Of a DNA stretch of 64,000 bases, positions 18,262 to 26,773 are shown in pieces (position 1 is the stretch's first letter; each line of letters opens with the position of its first letter). The stretch lies in assembly GCF_014199915.1 (NCBI RefSeq), contig NZ_JACHOO010000008.1:124001-188000 (forward strand), written 5' to 3'. The notes beneath the pieces were generated by a model. That model did not search any database and was not told the origin of the DNA. It worked only from the letters and a program-made list of their open reading frames with translations. Position numbers and translations under genes: made by a program. The stretch is from Prosthecomicrobium pneumaticum (GTDB lineage Bacteria; Pseudomonadota; Alphaproteobacteria; Rhizobiales; Kaistiaceae).

Positions 18262-18960
18262 CTACAGCCGGGTGGTCACGGCGATGTAGCGGCCGTCGGG
18301 GCCTTCGAAACCGTAGACGAGCATCATCACGAGGGTGACGAGCACGGGCCGGCCGGAGCGGGGATAATAGGCGACGACGTCGGAGATCCGGTATTCGGTC
18401 GGGAAGCCACGGCTCTGCGGGATTTCGCTGTCCTCGTGCAGCAGCCGCTCGCCGGCATTGCTCGACAGGGTGAGCCGGAAGCCCTTGATCTCCTGGCCCT
18501 CCGGCGCGTCGGCCACGGCGAGGGGGTATTCCTCGATCGCCAGCTCGAGCGGCTGGTCGATCGGCGGCACGGCGGGCCGTGGCACGAAGCGCAGATGGTG
18601 CGGATCGCTCGACAGCTCCGTCACCGGGCTCGAGGCGACGAGCCGCCCGCCGGGGACGATGCCGGTCAGGATGGCGGACGCCTTCTCCTCGGCCGCCTTG
18701 CGCGCCTCGGCGACGGTCGCCCCGTCCTGATCGAGCTGCACCCGGACCGGCGAGCCGGGGATCCATGCATCGGCGTGCGTGTCGATCACGAAGACGCTCG
18801 CATAGGGGAAACCCGAACCGTCCTGGACGCCGAACTCCTCGAAGGCGAAGCGGCTGCCGTCGGGCGAGAAGCCGAGGAAGGCGCGGTCGGCGATATCGCC
18901 GGCCCGCGCCGGCCATGCGGCGAGGAGGGCGAGCACCGCCGCCGAAAGAACCGCACGCAT
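18262..18960 (-). CDS. Secreted DUF2259 protein
   Basis: A 232-residue predicted periplasmic protein of the DUF2259 family, which is common in alphaproteobacteria. A signal peptide covers about residues 1-20 (hydrophobic stretch ending AWPARAG). The mature start ADRAFLGFSPDGSRFAFEEFGVQDGSGFPY and the C-terminal sequence with YYPRSGRPVLVTLVMM are typical. The function is unknown. AAGGAGG lies eight bases before the ATG at 18960 and fixes the start. It follows rpe by 28 bases on the same strand and may be cotranscribed with it. Confidence 0.85.
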   Translation of the reverse strand: MRAVLSAAVLALLAAWPARAGDIADRAFLGFSPDGSRFAFEEFGVQDGSGFPYASVFVIDTHADAWIPGSPVRVQLDQDGATVAEARKAAEEKASAILTGIVPGGRLVASSPVTELSSDPHHLRFVPRPAVPPIDQPLELAIEEYPLAVADAPEGQEIKGFRLTLSSNAGERLLHEDSEIPQSRGFPTEYRISDVVAYYPRSGRPVLVTLVMMLVYGFEGPDGRYIAVTTRL

Positions 18961-18988
18961 CCTGTCCTCCTTCATCGGAGCGCGGGGG

Positions 18989-19642
18989 TCAGGCCGCCGC
19001 GTTCCGGATCGCCTCGATGGCGGAGACATAGGTCGCCGGGCCGCCCTTGAACACCGCCGAGCCGGCGACGAGCGCATCGGCGCCGGCGCGGATCAGCGGC
19101 GCGGCCGTCTCCGCGGTCACCCCGCCATCGACCTCGATCAGCACGTCGCGCGCCCCGATCATCGCCTTCACCCGTGACACCTTGTCGACGGCCTCCGGAA
19201 TGAAGGCCTGGCCGCCGAAGCCGGGATTGACACTCATCACGAGCACGAGGTCGACGAGGTCGAGCGCGTAGCCGATCGCCGCTTCCGGCGTCGCCGGGTT
19301 GAGCGCGACGCCGGCGCGCAGCCCGAGCGCCCGGATCGCCTGCAGCGTGCGATGGAGATGCGGACCGGCTTCGGCGTGGACGGTGATACGGTCGGCGCCG
19401 GCGGCGGCGAAGGCCGGCAGATAGGGATCGACCGGCGCGATCATCAGATGGACGTCGAACAGCTTCGCCGTCGCCGGCCGCAGCGCCTTCACGATGTCGG
19501 CGCCGAACGAGATGTTGGGGACGAAATGGCCGTCCATCACGTCGAGATGGATCCAGTCGGCGCCGGCTGCGTCGATGGCGCGCACCTCCTCGCCGAGCCG
19601 GCTGAAATCCGCAGCAAGGATCGAGGGGGCGATGATCGTCAT
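18989..19642 (-). CDS. rpe: Ribulose-phosphate 3-epimerase
   Basis: Interconverts D-ribulose 5-phosphate and D-xylulose 5-phosphate in the pentose phosphate and Calvin pathways. The 217-residue TIM barrel has Ser7 (APSILAADF), the metal-binding HLDVMDG (His32, Asp34), DVHLMI, the phosphate-binding VNPGFGGQ, and the second catalytic aspartate in EVDGGV. The ATG at 19642 begins right before the conserved IIAPSILAADF; an upstream extension is not conserved. The gene is divergent from the FAD oxidoreductase gene. Confidence 0.95.
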   Translation of the reverse strand: MTIIAPSILAADFSRLGEEVRAIDAAGADWIHLDVMDGHFVPNISFGADIVKALRPATAKLFDVHLMIAPVDPYLPAFAAAGADRITVHAEAGPHLHRTLQAIRALGLRAGVALNPATPEAAIGYALDLVDLVLVMSVNPGFGGQAFIPEAVDKVSRVKAMIGARDVLIEVDGGVTAETAAPLIRAGADALVAGSAVFKGGPATYVSAIEAIRNAAA

Positions 19643-19745
19643 GGCGTTCCCGATGCGAGGCTCGGGCGCCCCTAGCACGCGCCCGCGGAGGAGGCAATTG
19701 CCTCGACCGGCCGGGATCGGCACACTCCGCCGCCGGAGGCCCCCT

Positions 19746-21008
19746 TTGTCCGCGATTCCCGAAGCCCGGCGCTATGACGCCATCGTCCTCGGCGCCGGAA
19801 TCGTCGGCGTCTCGGCGGCCTATCATCTGTTCCGGCGGCACAGGAGCGTGCTGCTCGTCGACCGCGCCGAGCCGGGCGAGGCGACCTCCTACGGCAATTC
19901 CGGCGTCGTCGAGCGGGAGGGCTTCCATCCGATCGTCTTCCCGCGCCGGCTCGGGGCGCTGATGCGCTATGCCCGCAATGACGAGCCGGCGCTGCATTAT
20001 CATCTCGGCCATTTGCCGGCCGTGTCGGGCTTTCTCTGGAAGCTGCGCGCCCAATCGGCGCCCGCCCGCCTCGCCGAATATGGCGAGGCGATGAACCCGA
20101 TCCTGTCGCACGCCGCCGCCGAGCACGGCCAGATGGCCGCGAAGGCCCGCGCCGTCGAGTATTTCCGCGGCACGGGCTGGCTGCGCGGCTGGCGCTCGCG
20201 CGAGGCCTTCGCGACCGAGGCGGCGCCGCTGATCGCCGCCTGCGAGCGCTACGGCGTCAAATATGAGGTGCTCGACGGCCACGACGTGACCGATCTCGAG
20301 CCCGACCTCGCCCCGGTGTTCGCCCGCGCGCTCTTCCTGCCCGAGACGGTGTCGGTATCGAGCCCGGGCGGCGTCACAAAATCCTATGCGCGCCTCTTCG
20401 AGGCGATGGGCGGCGCGTTCGCGCACGGCGACGCGCTCACCCTGCGGCACGAACGCGAGCTGTGGCGGGTCGAACTCGCCGACGGTGCGGCGACCGCCCC
20501 CGACGTGATCGTCGCGCTCGGCCCGTGGTCGATGGACCTGTTGCGGCCGCTCGGCTACCGCTTTCCCTTCGCGGTCAAGCGCGGCTACCACCAGCATTTC
20601 CGCGCCCGCGGCGATGCCGCGCTCGCCCGCCCGGTGGTCGACATGGCGCACGGCTATGTGCTGACGCCGATGCGCCAGGGTTACCGCATCACCACGGGCA
20701 TAGAATTCGCCCGCCGCGACGCGCCGCCGACGCCGGTGCAGATCGCCCGGGTCGTGCCGCAGGCCCGCGCGCTCTTCCCGCTCGGCGAGCCGGTCGAGCC
20801 GGAACCCTGGATGGGCGCCCGCCCCTGCCTGCCCGATTCGCTGCCGATCGTCGGGCCGGCGCCGCGCCATCCGGGCCTGTGGCTCGATTTCGGCCACGGC
20901 CATCTCGGCTTCACGCTCGGGCCGGCGACCGGACGGTTGCTCGCCGAGCTGATCACCCGCGAAATGCCCTTCGTCGACCCCGCCCCTTTTTCCGCGGTCC
21001 GGTTCTGA
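19746..21008 (+). CDS. FAD-dependent oxidoreductase (DadA-like)
   Basis: A 420-residue flavoprotein of the D-amino acid dehydrogenase/glycine oxidase superfamily. The N-terminal FAD-binding GAGIVGVSAAYHL and the C-terminal GLWLDFGHGHLGFTLGPATGRLLAEL are typical of DadA-like proteins that oxidise an amine and pass electrons to the respiratory chain. TTG at 19746 is proposed as start because GGAGG lies seven bases upstream and the dinucleotide fold follows within 15 residues; no ATG is suitably placed. The substrate is unknown. It is divergent from rpe. Confidence 0.85.
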   Translation: MSAIPEARRYDAIVLGAGIVGVSAAYHLFRRHRSVLLVDRAEPGEATSYGNSGVVEREGFHPIVFPRRLGALMRYARNDEPALHYHLGHLPAVSGFLWKLRAQSAPARLAEYGEAMNPILSHAAAEHGQMAAKARAVEYFRGTGWLRGWRSREAFATEAAPLIAACERYGVKYEVLDGHDVTDLEPDLAPVFARALFLPETVSVSSPGGVTKSYARLFEAMGGAFAHGDALTLRHERELWRVELADGAATAPDVIVALGPWSMDLLRPLGYRFPFAVKRGYHQHFRARGDAALARPVVDMAHGYVLTPMRQGYRITTGIEFARRDAPPTPVQIARVVPQARALFPLGEPVEPEPWMGARPCLPDSLPIVGPAPRHPGLWLDFGHGHLGFTLGPATGRLLAELITREMPFVDPAPFSAVRF

Positions 21009-21025
21009 AAGCCGGGCGGCCGCGG

Positions 21026-21832
21026 CTATCCTCCGTCGAGCGCCGCCTTGACGGCGAGCAGATCGCGCCAGGCGAGGCGCTTCTGCAGCGGCTGGCGGAG
21101 CAGATAGGCGGGGTGGAGCGTCGCCACCGCACGAATGGTCCGCCGGCCGGTCGGAAAATCGAACCAGCGCCCCCGCAGGCTCAATATGCCTTCCCGGACG
21201 CCGAGGATCTCCTTCGCCGCCGCGTCGCCGAGGCAGACGAGGACATCGGGATCGACGAGCTCGATCTGCCGCTCGAGGAAGGGCTTGCAGAGCGTCGTCT
21301 CTTCGGGCGTCGGCTTGCGGTTGGCGGGAGGCCGCCAAGGCACGACATTGGCGATGTAGACCGCCTCGCGCGACAGGCCGATCGCCGCGAGCATCCGTTC
21401 GAGCAGCCGGCCGGACGGCCCGACGAAGGGCAGGCCCTGCAGGTCCTCCTCGCGGCCCGGCGCCTCGCCGACCAGCATGAGCCGCGCGCCCGGCGCACCG
21501 TCGCCGAAGACCAGCCGGTTCGCCGTCTTCGAAAGGCCGCAGCCCTCGAAGGCTTCGAGCGCCGCCCGAAGCGCGGAAAGCGTCGGCGCGGAGCGGGCGA
21601 GCGCCCGCACGGTCTCGACATCCACCGCTGCGGTCGCTGCCGCTTCCAAGGTCCGCGGCGGGATGGCCGGCGCGGGTGCCGTCGGGACCGGCGGCGGCAC
21701 GGCGACGGGAACGGCCGCCGCGGCCGCGAAGCGGTCGACCGCCTCCTCCTCGATCGCCGCGTCGACGCCCATCGCCTGATACCAGGCGATGAGGGCGGCG
21801 AGCGCCTCGCGGGTCGGCGGTTCGGGGGTCAT
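21026..21832 (-). CDS. Uracil-DNA glycosylase, family 4/UdgA type
   Basis: A 268-residue DNA repair enzyme that excises uracil from DNA. The core matches the family: GEAPGREEDLQGLPFVGPSGRL, YIANVVPWRPPANRKPTPEE, VCLGDAAAKEILG and the catalytic-loop ATLHPAYLLR. Cys99-type GCGLSKT and the later TTLCKPFL could supply iron-sulfur ligands, though the first canonical CxxC is not complete. The first 80 or so residues are a low-complexity alanine/proline extension, as in other alphaproteobacterial members. It converges on the FAD oxidoreductase gene and is divergent from the ETF-QO gene. Confidence 0.9.
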   Translation of the reverse strand: MTPEPPTREALAALIAWYQAMGVDAAIEEEAVDRFAAAAAVPVAVPPPVPTAPAPAIPPRTLEAAATAAVDVETVRALARSAPTLSALRAALEAFEGCGLSKTANRLVFGDGAPGARLMLVGEAPGREEDLQGLPFVGPSGRLLERMLAAIGLSREAVYIANVVPWRPPANRKPTPEETTLCKPFLERQIELVDPDVLVCLGDAAAKEILGVREGILSLRGRWFDFPTGRRTIRAVATLHPAYLLRQPLQKRLAWRDLLAVKAALDGG

Positions 21833-21936
21833 CTCAGGCGGTTGCCGCGGCTTGTTGAGAAACGGTCTTGAAAGCGAGGGGTCGAATGTAACAGATGAGC
21901 CGGCGCGGCGCGAACGGGGGGCGAGGCGGAGGCGGC

Positions 21937-23574
21937 ATGAGCGGGACCGAACGCGAGGCGATGGAATGCGACGTGGTGATCGTCGGTGCCGGCCCGGCGG
22001 GCCTCGCCGCGGCGATCCGGCTCAAGCAGCGTGCGCCCGACCTCTCCGTCGTGGTGCTGGAGAAAGGGGCCGAAGTCGGCGCCCACATCCTCTCCGGCGC
22101 GGTGATCGACCCCTCCGCGCTCGACCGGCTGCTGCCGGAGTGGCGGCGCGAGGAGACCCCGATCCGGACGAGGGTGACGGAGGACCATTTCCTCTATCTC
22201 GGGCCCGCCGGGGCGGTGCGGCTGCCGAATGTCCTGATGCCGCCCTTGATGTCGAACCACGGCAATTACATCGTCTCGCTCGGCAAGGTCTGCCGCTGGC
22301 TGGCCGAGAAGGCGGAGGCGCTCGGCGTCGAGATATATCCCGGCTTCGCCGCAGCCGAACTGCTCTTCGAGGGCGACCGTGTCGCCGGCGTCGCGACCGG
22401 CGACATGGGCGTGCGGCGCGACGGAAGCCCGGGCGCGAACTTCACGCCCGGCATGGAGCTTCGGGCGCGGCTCACTTTGCTCGCGGAAGGGGCGCGCGGC
22501 TCGCTGTCGAAGCAGGCGATCGCCCGCTACCGCCTGTCGGAAGGCCGCTCGCCGCAGAAATTCGGCATCGGCCTCAAGGAGCTCTGGCGCGTCGCCCCCG
22601 CGAAGCACCGGCCGGGCCTCGTGCAGCACTCCTTCGGCTGGCCGCTCGGCGCGTCGACCGGCGGCGGCTCCTTCCTCTACCACCTCGAGGACGGCCAGGT
22701 CGTTGTCGGCTTCGTCGTCCATCTCGACTACCGCAACCCGCATCTCTCGCCCTTCGAGGAGTTCCAGCGCTTCAAGACCCATCCGGCGATCGCCCCGGTG
22801 TTCGAGGGCGGCACGCGGCTCTCCTATGGCGCGCGCGCGATCACCGAGGGCGGCTGGCAGTCCGTGCCGCGGCTCGATTTTCCGGGCGGCGCGCTCGTCG
22901 GCTGCGCGGCCGGCTTCGTCAACGTGCCGCGCATCAAGGGCAGCCACAACGCGATGCAGTCCGGCATCGAGGCGGCGGATGCCGCGGTCGAGGCGCTCGC
23001 CGGCGCGGCGCCGCCGAGCCTCTCCGCCTATGAGGCCGGATGGCGCTCCGGGCCGATCGGCCGCGACCTCGCGCCGGTGCGCAACGTCAAGCCGCTATGG
23101 TCGCGGCTCGGCACGCTCCTCGGCATCCCGCTCGGCGGCGCCGCGATGTGGCTCGAGACGCTCGGCCTGCGGCTCGGCACGCTCGCTCACAGGAAGACCG
23201 ACGCCGCGGCGACCGAACCGGCCGACCGCCACAAGGCGCCCGCCTACCCGAAGCCGGACGGCGTGCTCACCTTCGACCGACTGTCCTCGGTGTTCATCTC
23301 GAACACCGCGCACGAGGAGGACCAGCCGGTCCATCTGAAGGTCGCCGATCCGGACTTGCAGCGCCGCTCCGAGCTCGGCGTCTATGGCGGACCGTCCGCC
23401 CGCTATTGCCCGGCCGGCGTCTATGAATGGCTCGAGACGCCCGAGGGACCGCGCTATCAGATCAACGCGGCGAACTGCGTCCACTGCAAGACCTGCGACA
23501 TCAAGGATCCGAACGGCAACATCACCTGGGTGCCGCCCGAAGGCGGCGGCGGGCCGAACTATCCGGGCATGTGA
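21937..23574 (+). CDS. Electron transfer flavoprotein-ubiquinone oxidoreductase
   Basis: A 545-residue membrane-associated enzyme that passes electrons from electron transfer flavoprotein to ubiquinone in fatty acid and amino acid oxidation. It has an N-terminal FAD fold (GAGPAGLAAAIRL), the quinone-site region GAHILSGAVIDP, a mid-protein HLDYRNPHLSPFEEFQ, and a C-terminal 4Fe-4S domain with the cysteines in YCPAGVYEW and CVHCKTCDIKDP. The ATG at 21937 is chosen because GGAGG lies just upstream; an ATG at 21895 lacks a ribosome site. The adjacent divergent gene is a uracil-DNA glycosylase. Confidence 0.95.
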   Translation: MSGTEREAMECDVVIVGAGPAGLAAAIRLKQRAPDLSVVVLEKGAEVGAHILSGAVIDPSALDRLLPEWRREETPIRTRVTEDHFLYLGPAGAVRLPNVLMPPLMSNHGNYIVSLGKVCRWLAEKAEALGVEIYPGFAAAELLFEGDRVAGVATGDMGVRRDGSPGANFTPGMELRARLTLLAEGARGSLSKQAIARYRLSEGRSPQKFGIGLKELWRVAPAKHRPGLVQHSFGWPLGASTGGGSFLYHLEDGQVVVGFVVHLDYRNPHLSPFEEFQRFKTHPAIAPVFEGGTRLSYGARAITEGGWQSVPRLDFPGGALVGCAAGFVNVPRIKGSHNAMQSGIEAADAAVEALAGAAPPSLSAYEAGWRSGPIGRDLAPVRNVKPLWSRLGTLLGIPLGGAAMWLETLGLRLGTLAHRKTDAAATEPADRHKAPAYPKPDGVLTFDRLSSVFISNTAHEEDQPVHLKVADPDLQRRSELGVYGGPSARYCPAGVYEWLETPEGPRYQINAANCVHCKTCDIKDPNGNITWVPPEGGGGPNYPGM

Positions 23575-23676
23575 CCGGCCGCCCGACCGGCCCGGGAGGG
23601 CGGCGGCGGCTCACTTTGTCGCGAGCCGTCGCGGCCGGCCCTCGACGGGGACGATCGCGGCGCCCACTTGCCGGCG

Positions 23677-24684
23677 ATGCACAGACCGATCAGCCGCCGC
23701 GCCCTCCTCGCAGCCCCCGCCCTTCTGGCCCTGCCGGCGATCGCGCGGGCGCAAGAACCGGCGGACCTCGACGCCGTGCTCGACCGCGCCGCGGCGCTCG
23801 GCCCCCTCGAAACCGTGCTCGTCGCGAAGGATGGCGCGCGGCTCGCCGAGCGCGGCTATCGCGGCCACCGGCCCGGCGACCCGACCAACATCAAATCGGC
23901 CTCGAAATCGATCGTCTCGGCGCTGGTCGGCATCGCGATCGACAAGGGCGTGCTGGACGGCACCGAGCAGCCGATCGCGCCGCTCCTCGCCGCCGACCTG
24001 CCGGAGGACCCCGATCCGCTTCTCGCCACCGTGACCATCGGCCATCTCCTGTCGATGCAGGCCGGCCTCGCCCGCACGTCCGGCCCGAATTACGGCCGCT
24101 GGGTGGCGAGCCGCAACTGGGTGCGTGCCGCGCTCGCGCAGCCCTTCGTCGATGCGCCCGGCGGCGGCATGCTCTATTCGACCGGCTCGACCCACCTCCT
24201 CTCGGCGATCCTGACGCGGACGGCCGGCCGCTCGACGCTCGCGCTCGCCCGCGACTGGCTCGGGGCCCTCGAAGGGTTTTCCATCGCGAGCTGGGACCGC
24301 GACCCGCAGGGCATCTATTTCGGCGGCAACCAGATGGCGATGAGCCCGCGCGCGCTCGCCGCCTTCGGCGAGCTCTATCGGCGCGGCGGCACGACGGAAG
24401 CGGGCGTCCGGCTGGTGTCCGAAGCCTGGATCGCGCAATCCTGGACGCCGCGCACCCGCTCCGTCTTCAACGGCGACGGCTATGGCTATGGCTGGTTCCT
24501 CACCGAGCTCGGCGGCACGCCGGTGCGCTATGCCTGGGGCTTCGGCGGACAGATGCTCTATATCGCGCCGGAGCGCGGCCTCGTCGTCACCATGACCTCC
24601 TCGACCGACGACCCTTCGGCCCGCACCGGCCACCGCGACGCGCTGCACGCCCTGTTCGCCGCGATCGCCGAGGCGACCGCCTGA
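23677..24684 (+). CDS. Beta-lactamase-family serine hydrolase, exported
   Basis: A 335-residue class C beta-lactamase/penicillin-binding-protein-like hydrolase. The serine-lysine motif is SASKS and the tyrosine motif is YST near the middle (GMLYSTGSTHLLS). The N-terminus SRRALLAAPALLALPAIARAQ has a twin arginine and a signal-peptidase site, so Tat export is plausible. Such proteins hydrolyse esters or amides; a real antibiotic role is unlikely from sequence alone. An alternative TTG start lies three codons earlier. A GC-rich hairpin follows the stop, facing the convergent aldo-keto reductase gene. Confidence 0.85.
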   Translation: MHRPISRRALLAAPALLALPAIARAQEPADLDAVLDRAAALGPLETVLVAKDGARLAERGYRGHRPGDPTNIKSASKSIVSALVGIAIDKGVLDGTEQPIAPLLAADLPEDPDPLLATVTIGHLLSMQAGLARTSGPNYGRWVASRNWVRAALAQPFVDAPGGGMLYSTGSTHLLSAILTRTAGRSTLALARDWLGALEGFSIASWDRDPQGIYFGGNQMAMSPRALAAFGELYRRGGTTEAGVRLVSEAWIAQSWTPRTRSVFNGDGYGYGWFLTELGGTPVRYAWGFGGQMLYIAPERGLVVTMTSSTDDPSARTGHRDALHALFAAIAEATA

Positions 24685-24689
24685 GCGGC

Positions 24690-24716
24690 CCCTCCCCCGC
24701 TTCGCGCGCGGGAGGG
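24690..24716. terminator. GC-rich hairpin between convergent genes
   Basis: CCCTCCCCCGC and GCGGGAGGG can pair around a TTCGCGC loop between the stops of the serine hydrolase and aldo-keto reductase genes. There is no T-run, so intrinsic termination is uncertain; a similar short palindrome near 59295 (CTCCCGCGCTCGCGGGA) hints at a dispersed intergenic repeat. Confidence 0.35.
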
Positions 24717-24736
24717 TCCGGGTCGGCTCGCTCGGG

Positions 24737-25732
24737 TCAGCGCTCGCTGTCGAGCGTCGCCATGCCGTGCGCGTTGTAGCGGTCGCCGGCCGCCGCATCC
24801 TTCGGCACCGCCGCCTCGATGGCGGCCATGTCCTCGGCCGTGAGCACGATGTCGAGCGCGCCGAGCGCCTCGGCGAGGCGCGGCCGGGTGCGTGCGCCGA
24901 CGAGCGGCACGATGTCGGCCCCTTGTGCCGCCACCCAGGCGATGGCGAGTTGCGCCGTCGTCACCCCCTTCTCCGCCGCGAGCCGGCCGAGCGCCTCGGC
25001 GAGGGCGAGGTTCCTGTCGAGATTCTCGCCCTGGAAGCGCGGGCTGTGATCGCGGAAATCGCCGCCCGCGCCGCCGCGCGCCTTCGACCAGTGGCCCGAG
25101 ATCAGCCCGCGCGACAGCACGCCATAGGCCGTGACGCCGACGCCGAGATCGCGCAGCCGCGGCAGGATGCGGTCCTCGAGCCCGCGCGAGACGAGCGAAT
25201 ATTCGATCTGCAGGTCGACGATCGGCGCCACCGCGGCGGCGCGGGCGACCGTCTCGGCCGACACCTCGGAGAGGCCGACATGGCGCACATAGCCGGCCGC
25301 CACCATCTCGGCGATCGCCCCCACCGTCTCCTCGATCGGCACGTCCGGGTCGAGCCGCGCCGGGCGGTAGATGTCGACATAATCCGTGCCGAGCTTCTGC
25401 AGCGTCTGCGCGAGCGCGTTCTTGACATGGCCCGGGCGCGCGTCGAACCCCGCCCAGCCGCCGGCGGGATCGCGCAGCGCGCCGAACTTCACCGACAGCA
25501 CGACCTCGTCGCGGCGCCGGCCGGCGAGCGCCTCGCGGATCAGCAGTTCATTGTGGCCCGCGCCGTAGAAATCGCCGGTGTCGATGAGGTCGATGCCGGC
25601 GTCGAGCGCGGCATGGATCGTGGCGATCGATTCCGCCCGGTCGGACGGCCCGTACATGCCCGACATGCCCATCGCGCCGAGGCCGATCGCCGAGACCTCC
25701 GGTCCGGTCTTCCCCAGTCTGCGTCGTTCCAT
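24737..25732 (-). CDS. Aldo/keto reductase, catalytic His replaced
   Basis: A 331-residue (beta/alpha)8 NADPH-dependent oxidoreductase. Asp51, Tyr56 (DTGDFYG) and Lys82 (SVKFG) of the catalytic tetrad are present. The fourth residue, normally histidine in a segment like YYQHRVDP, aligns with Ala125 in IYRPARLDP. I recall the YRPARLD form as common to a subgroup, so it is probably not a mutation of this gene alone. The substrate is unknown. The gene is divergent from a LysR-type regulator, which likely controls it. Confidence 0.88.
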   Translation of the reverse strand: MERRRLGKTGPEVSAIGLGAMGMSGMYGPSDRAESIATIHAALDAGIDLIDTGDFYGAGHNELLIREALAGRRRDEVVLSVKFGALRDPAGGWAGFDARPGHVKNALAQTLQKLGTDYVDIYRPARLDPDVPIEETVGAIAEMVAAGYVRHVGLSEVSAETVARAAAVAPIVDLQIEYSLVSRGLEDRILPRLRDLGVGVTAYGVLSRGLISGHWSKARGGAGGDFRDHSPRFQGENLDRNLALAEALGRLAAEKGVTTAQLAIAWVAAQGADIVPLVGARTRPRLAEALGALDIVLTAEDMAAIEAAVPKDAAAGDRYNAHGMATLDSER

Positions 25733-25831
25733 GATCGTCTTCCTTCGCCTTGCGCGCCGGCCGGAGCCCCGAGAGACGCTCGGGGTCCGTGCCGCCGCCG
25801 ATGACGTGGAAACTAGGCGCTCGCTCTGTTA

Positions 25832-25851
25832 GGATTAATCCCGATAATCCC
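25832..25851. promoter_or_regulatory. Candidate LysR operator
   Basis: The palindrome GGATTAATCC (25832-25841) is followed by a second TAATCCC nine bases after the first, in the divergent gap between the aldo-keto reductase and LysR genes. This A/T-rich symmetric site in a GC-rich gap, about 30 bases before the LysR start, is a plausible regulator site. Binding is not shown. Confidence 0.4.
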
Positions 25852-25878
25852 GCATGGCTCATTCGGCCGAGGCGAACA

Positions 25879-26766
25879 ATGCGTGTCGACGATCTCGACG
25901 GGCTGCAGCTCTTCGCCGTGGTGGCGCGGCATCTCAACTTCCGCCGCGCGGCGCATCAGCTCGGCCTCTCCGCACCGGCGCTGTCGGAGCGCATCCGCGC
26001 GCTCGAGGCCCGGCTCGGCGTCCGCCTCTTCAACCGGACGACGCGCAGCGTCGCGCTCACCGAGGCGGGCCGCGCATTGCTCGATGCCGTCGGCCCGGCG
26101 CTCGCGGCGATCGGCGATGCGGTCGCCGCGGTGGGCGCGCATTCCGCCGCGCCGAAGGGGACGCTCCGCATCAACGCGCCGCGCCCGGCGCTCGAACACC
26201 GGCTGATGCCCTATGTGCTCGGCTTCCTCGCCGAACAGCCGGAGATGCGCGTGGAAGTGGTCGCCGACGAATCCTTCGTCGACATCGTCGGCGCCGGCTT
26301 CGACGCCGGGGTGCGCTATGGCGAGCATCTCGACCAGGACATGATCGCCGTGCCGCTCGGCGGGCCGCAGCGTTTCCGCATCGTCGGCGCGCCGGCCTAT
26401 TTCGCCGCCCATGGCCGGCCGCAGACGCCCGCCGATCTCGCCCGCCACCGCTGCTTCAACCACATCTTTCCGCGCGGCAACCTGGCGGCCTGGCTGCTCG
26501 AGCGCGACGGCCGCGCCGTGACGCTCGACCCGCGCGGCGGCCCCTTCGCGACGACGGAGCCCGCCGCCGCCCGCGCCGCCTGCCTCGCCGGCCTCGGCCT
26601 GTGGTTCACCTTCGAGGATTACGTCCTCGAAGACCTCGCCGCCGCCCGCCTCGAAACCACGCTCGACGCCTGGAGCGAACCGTTCCCGGGACCGTATCTC
26701 TATTATCCGGAACGCCGGCTGATGCCGGCGGGGTTGAGGGCGTTTGTCGATTTTGTGAGGGGGTGA
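25879..26766 (+). CDS. LysR family transcriptional regulator
   Basis: A 295-residue LysR-type regulator. The N-terminal helix-turn-helix ([36 protein letters not shown]) is diagnostic, and the rest is the periplasmic-binding-protein-like effector domain. The ATG at 25879 follows GAGG by a normal distance and opens directly into the DNA-binding domain. Its divergent neighbour is an aldo-keto reductase gene 146 bases away, the typical arrangement for a LysR target. The effector is unknown. The base composition drops sharply just after its stop. Confidence 0.92.
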   Translation: MRVDDLDGLQLFAVVARHLNFRRAAHQLGLSAPALSERIRALEARLGVRLFNRTTRSVALTEAGRALLDAVGPALAAIGDAVAAVGAHSAAPKGTLRINAPRPALEHRLMPYVLGFLAEQPEMRVEVVADESFVDIVGAGFDAGVRYGEHLDQDMIAVPLGGPQRFRIVGAPAYFAAHGRPQTPADLARHRCFNHIFPRGNLAAWLLERDGRAVTLDPRGGPFATTEPAAARAACLAGLGLWFTFEDYVLEDLAAARLETTLDAWSEPFPGPYLYYPERRLMPAGLRAFVDFVRG

Positions 26767-26773
26767 ATAGACG

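Noticed and set aside
24690-24716. CRISPR-like or dispersed repeat
   Set aside because: Only one palindromic unit here and a weakly similar one near 59295; no regular array exists anywhere in the window.
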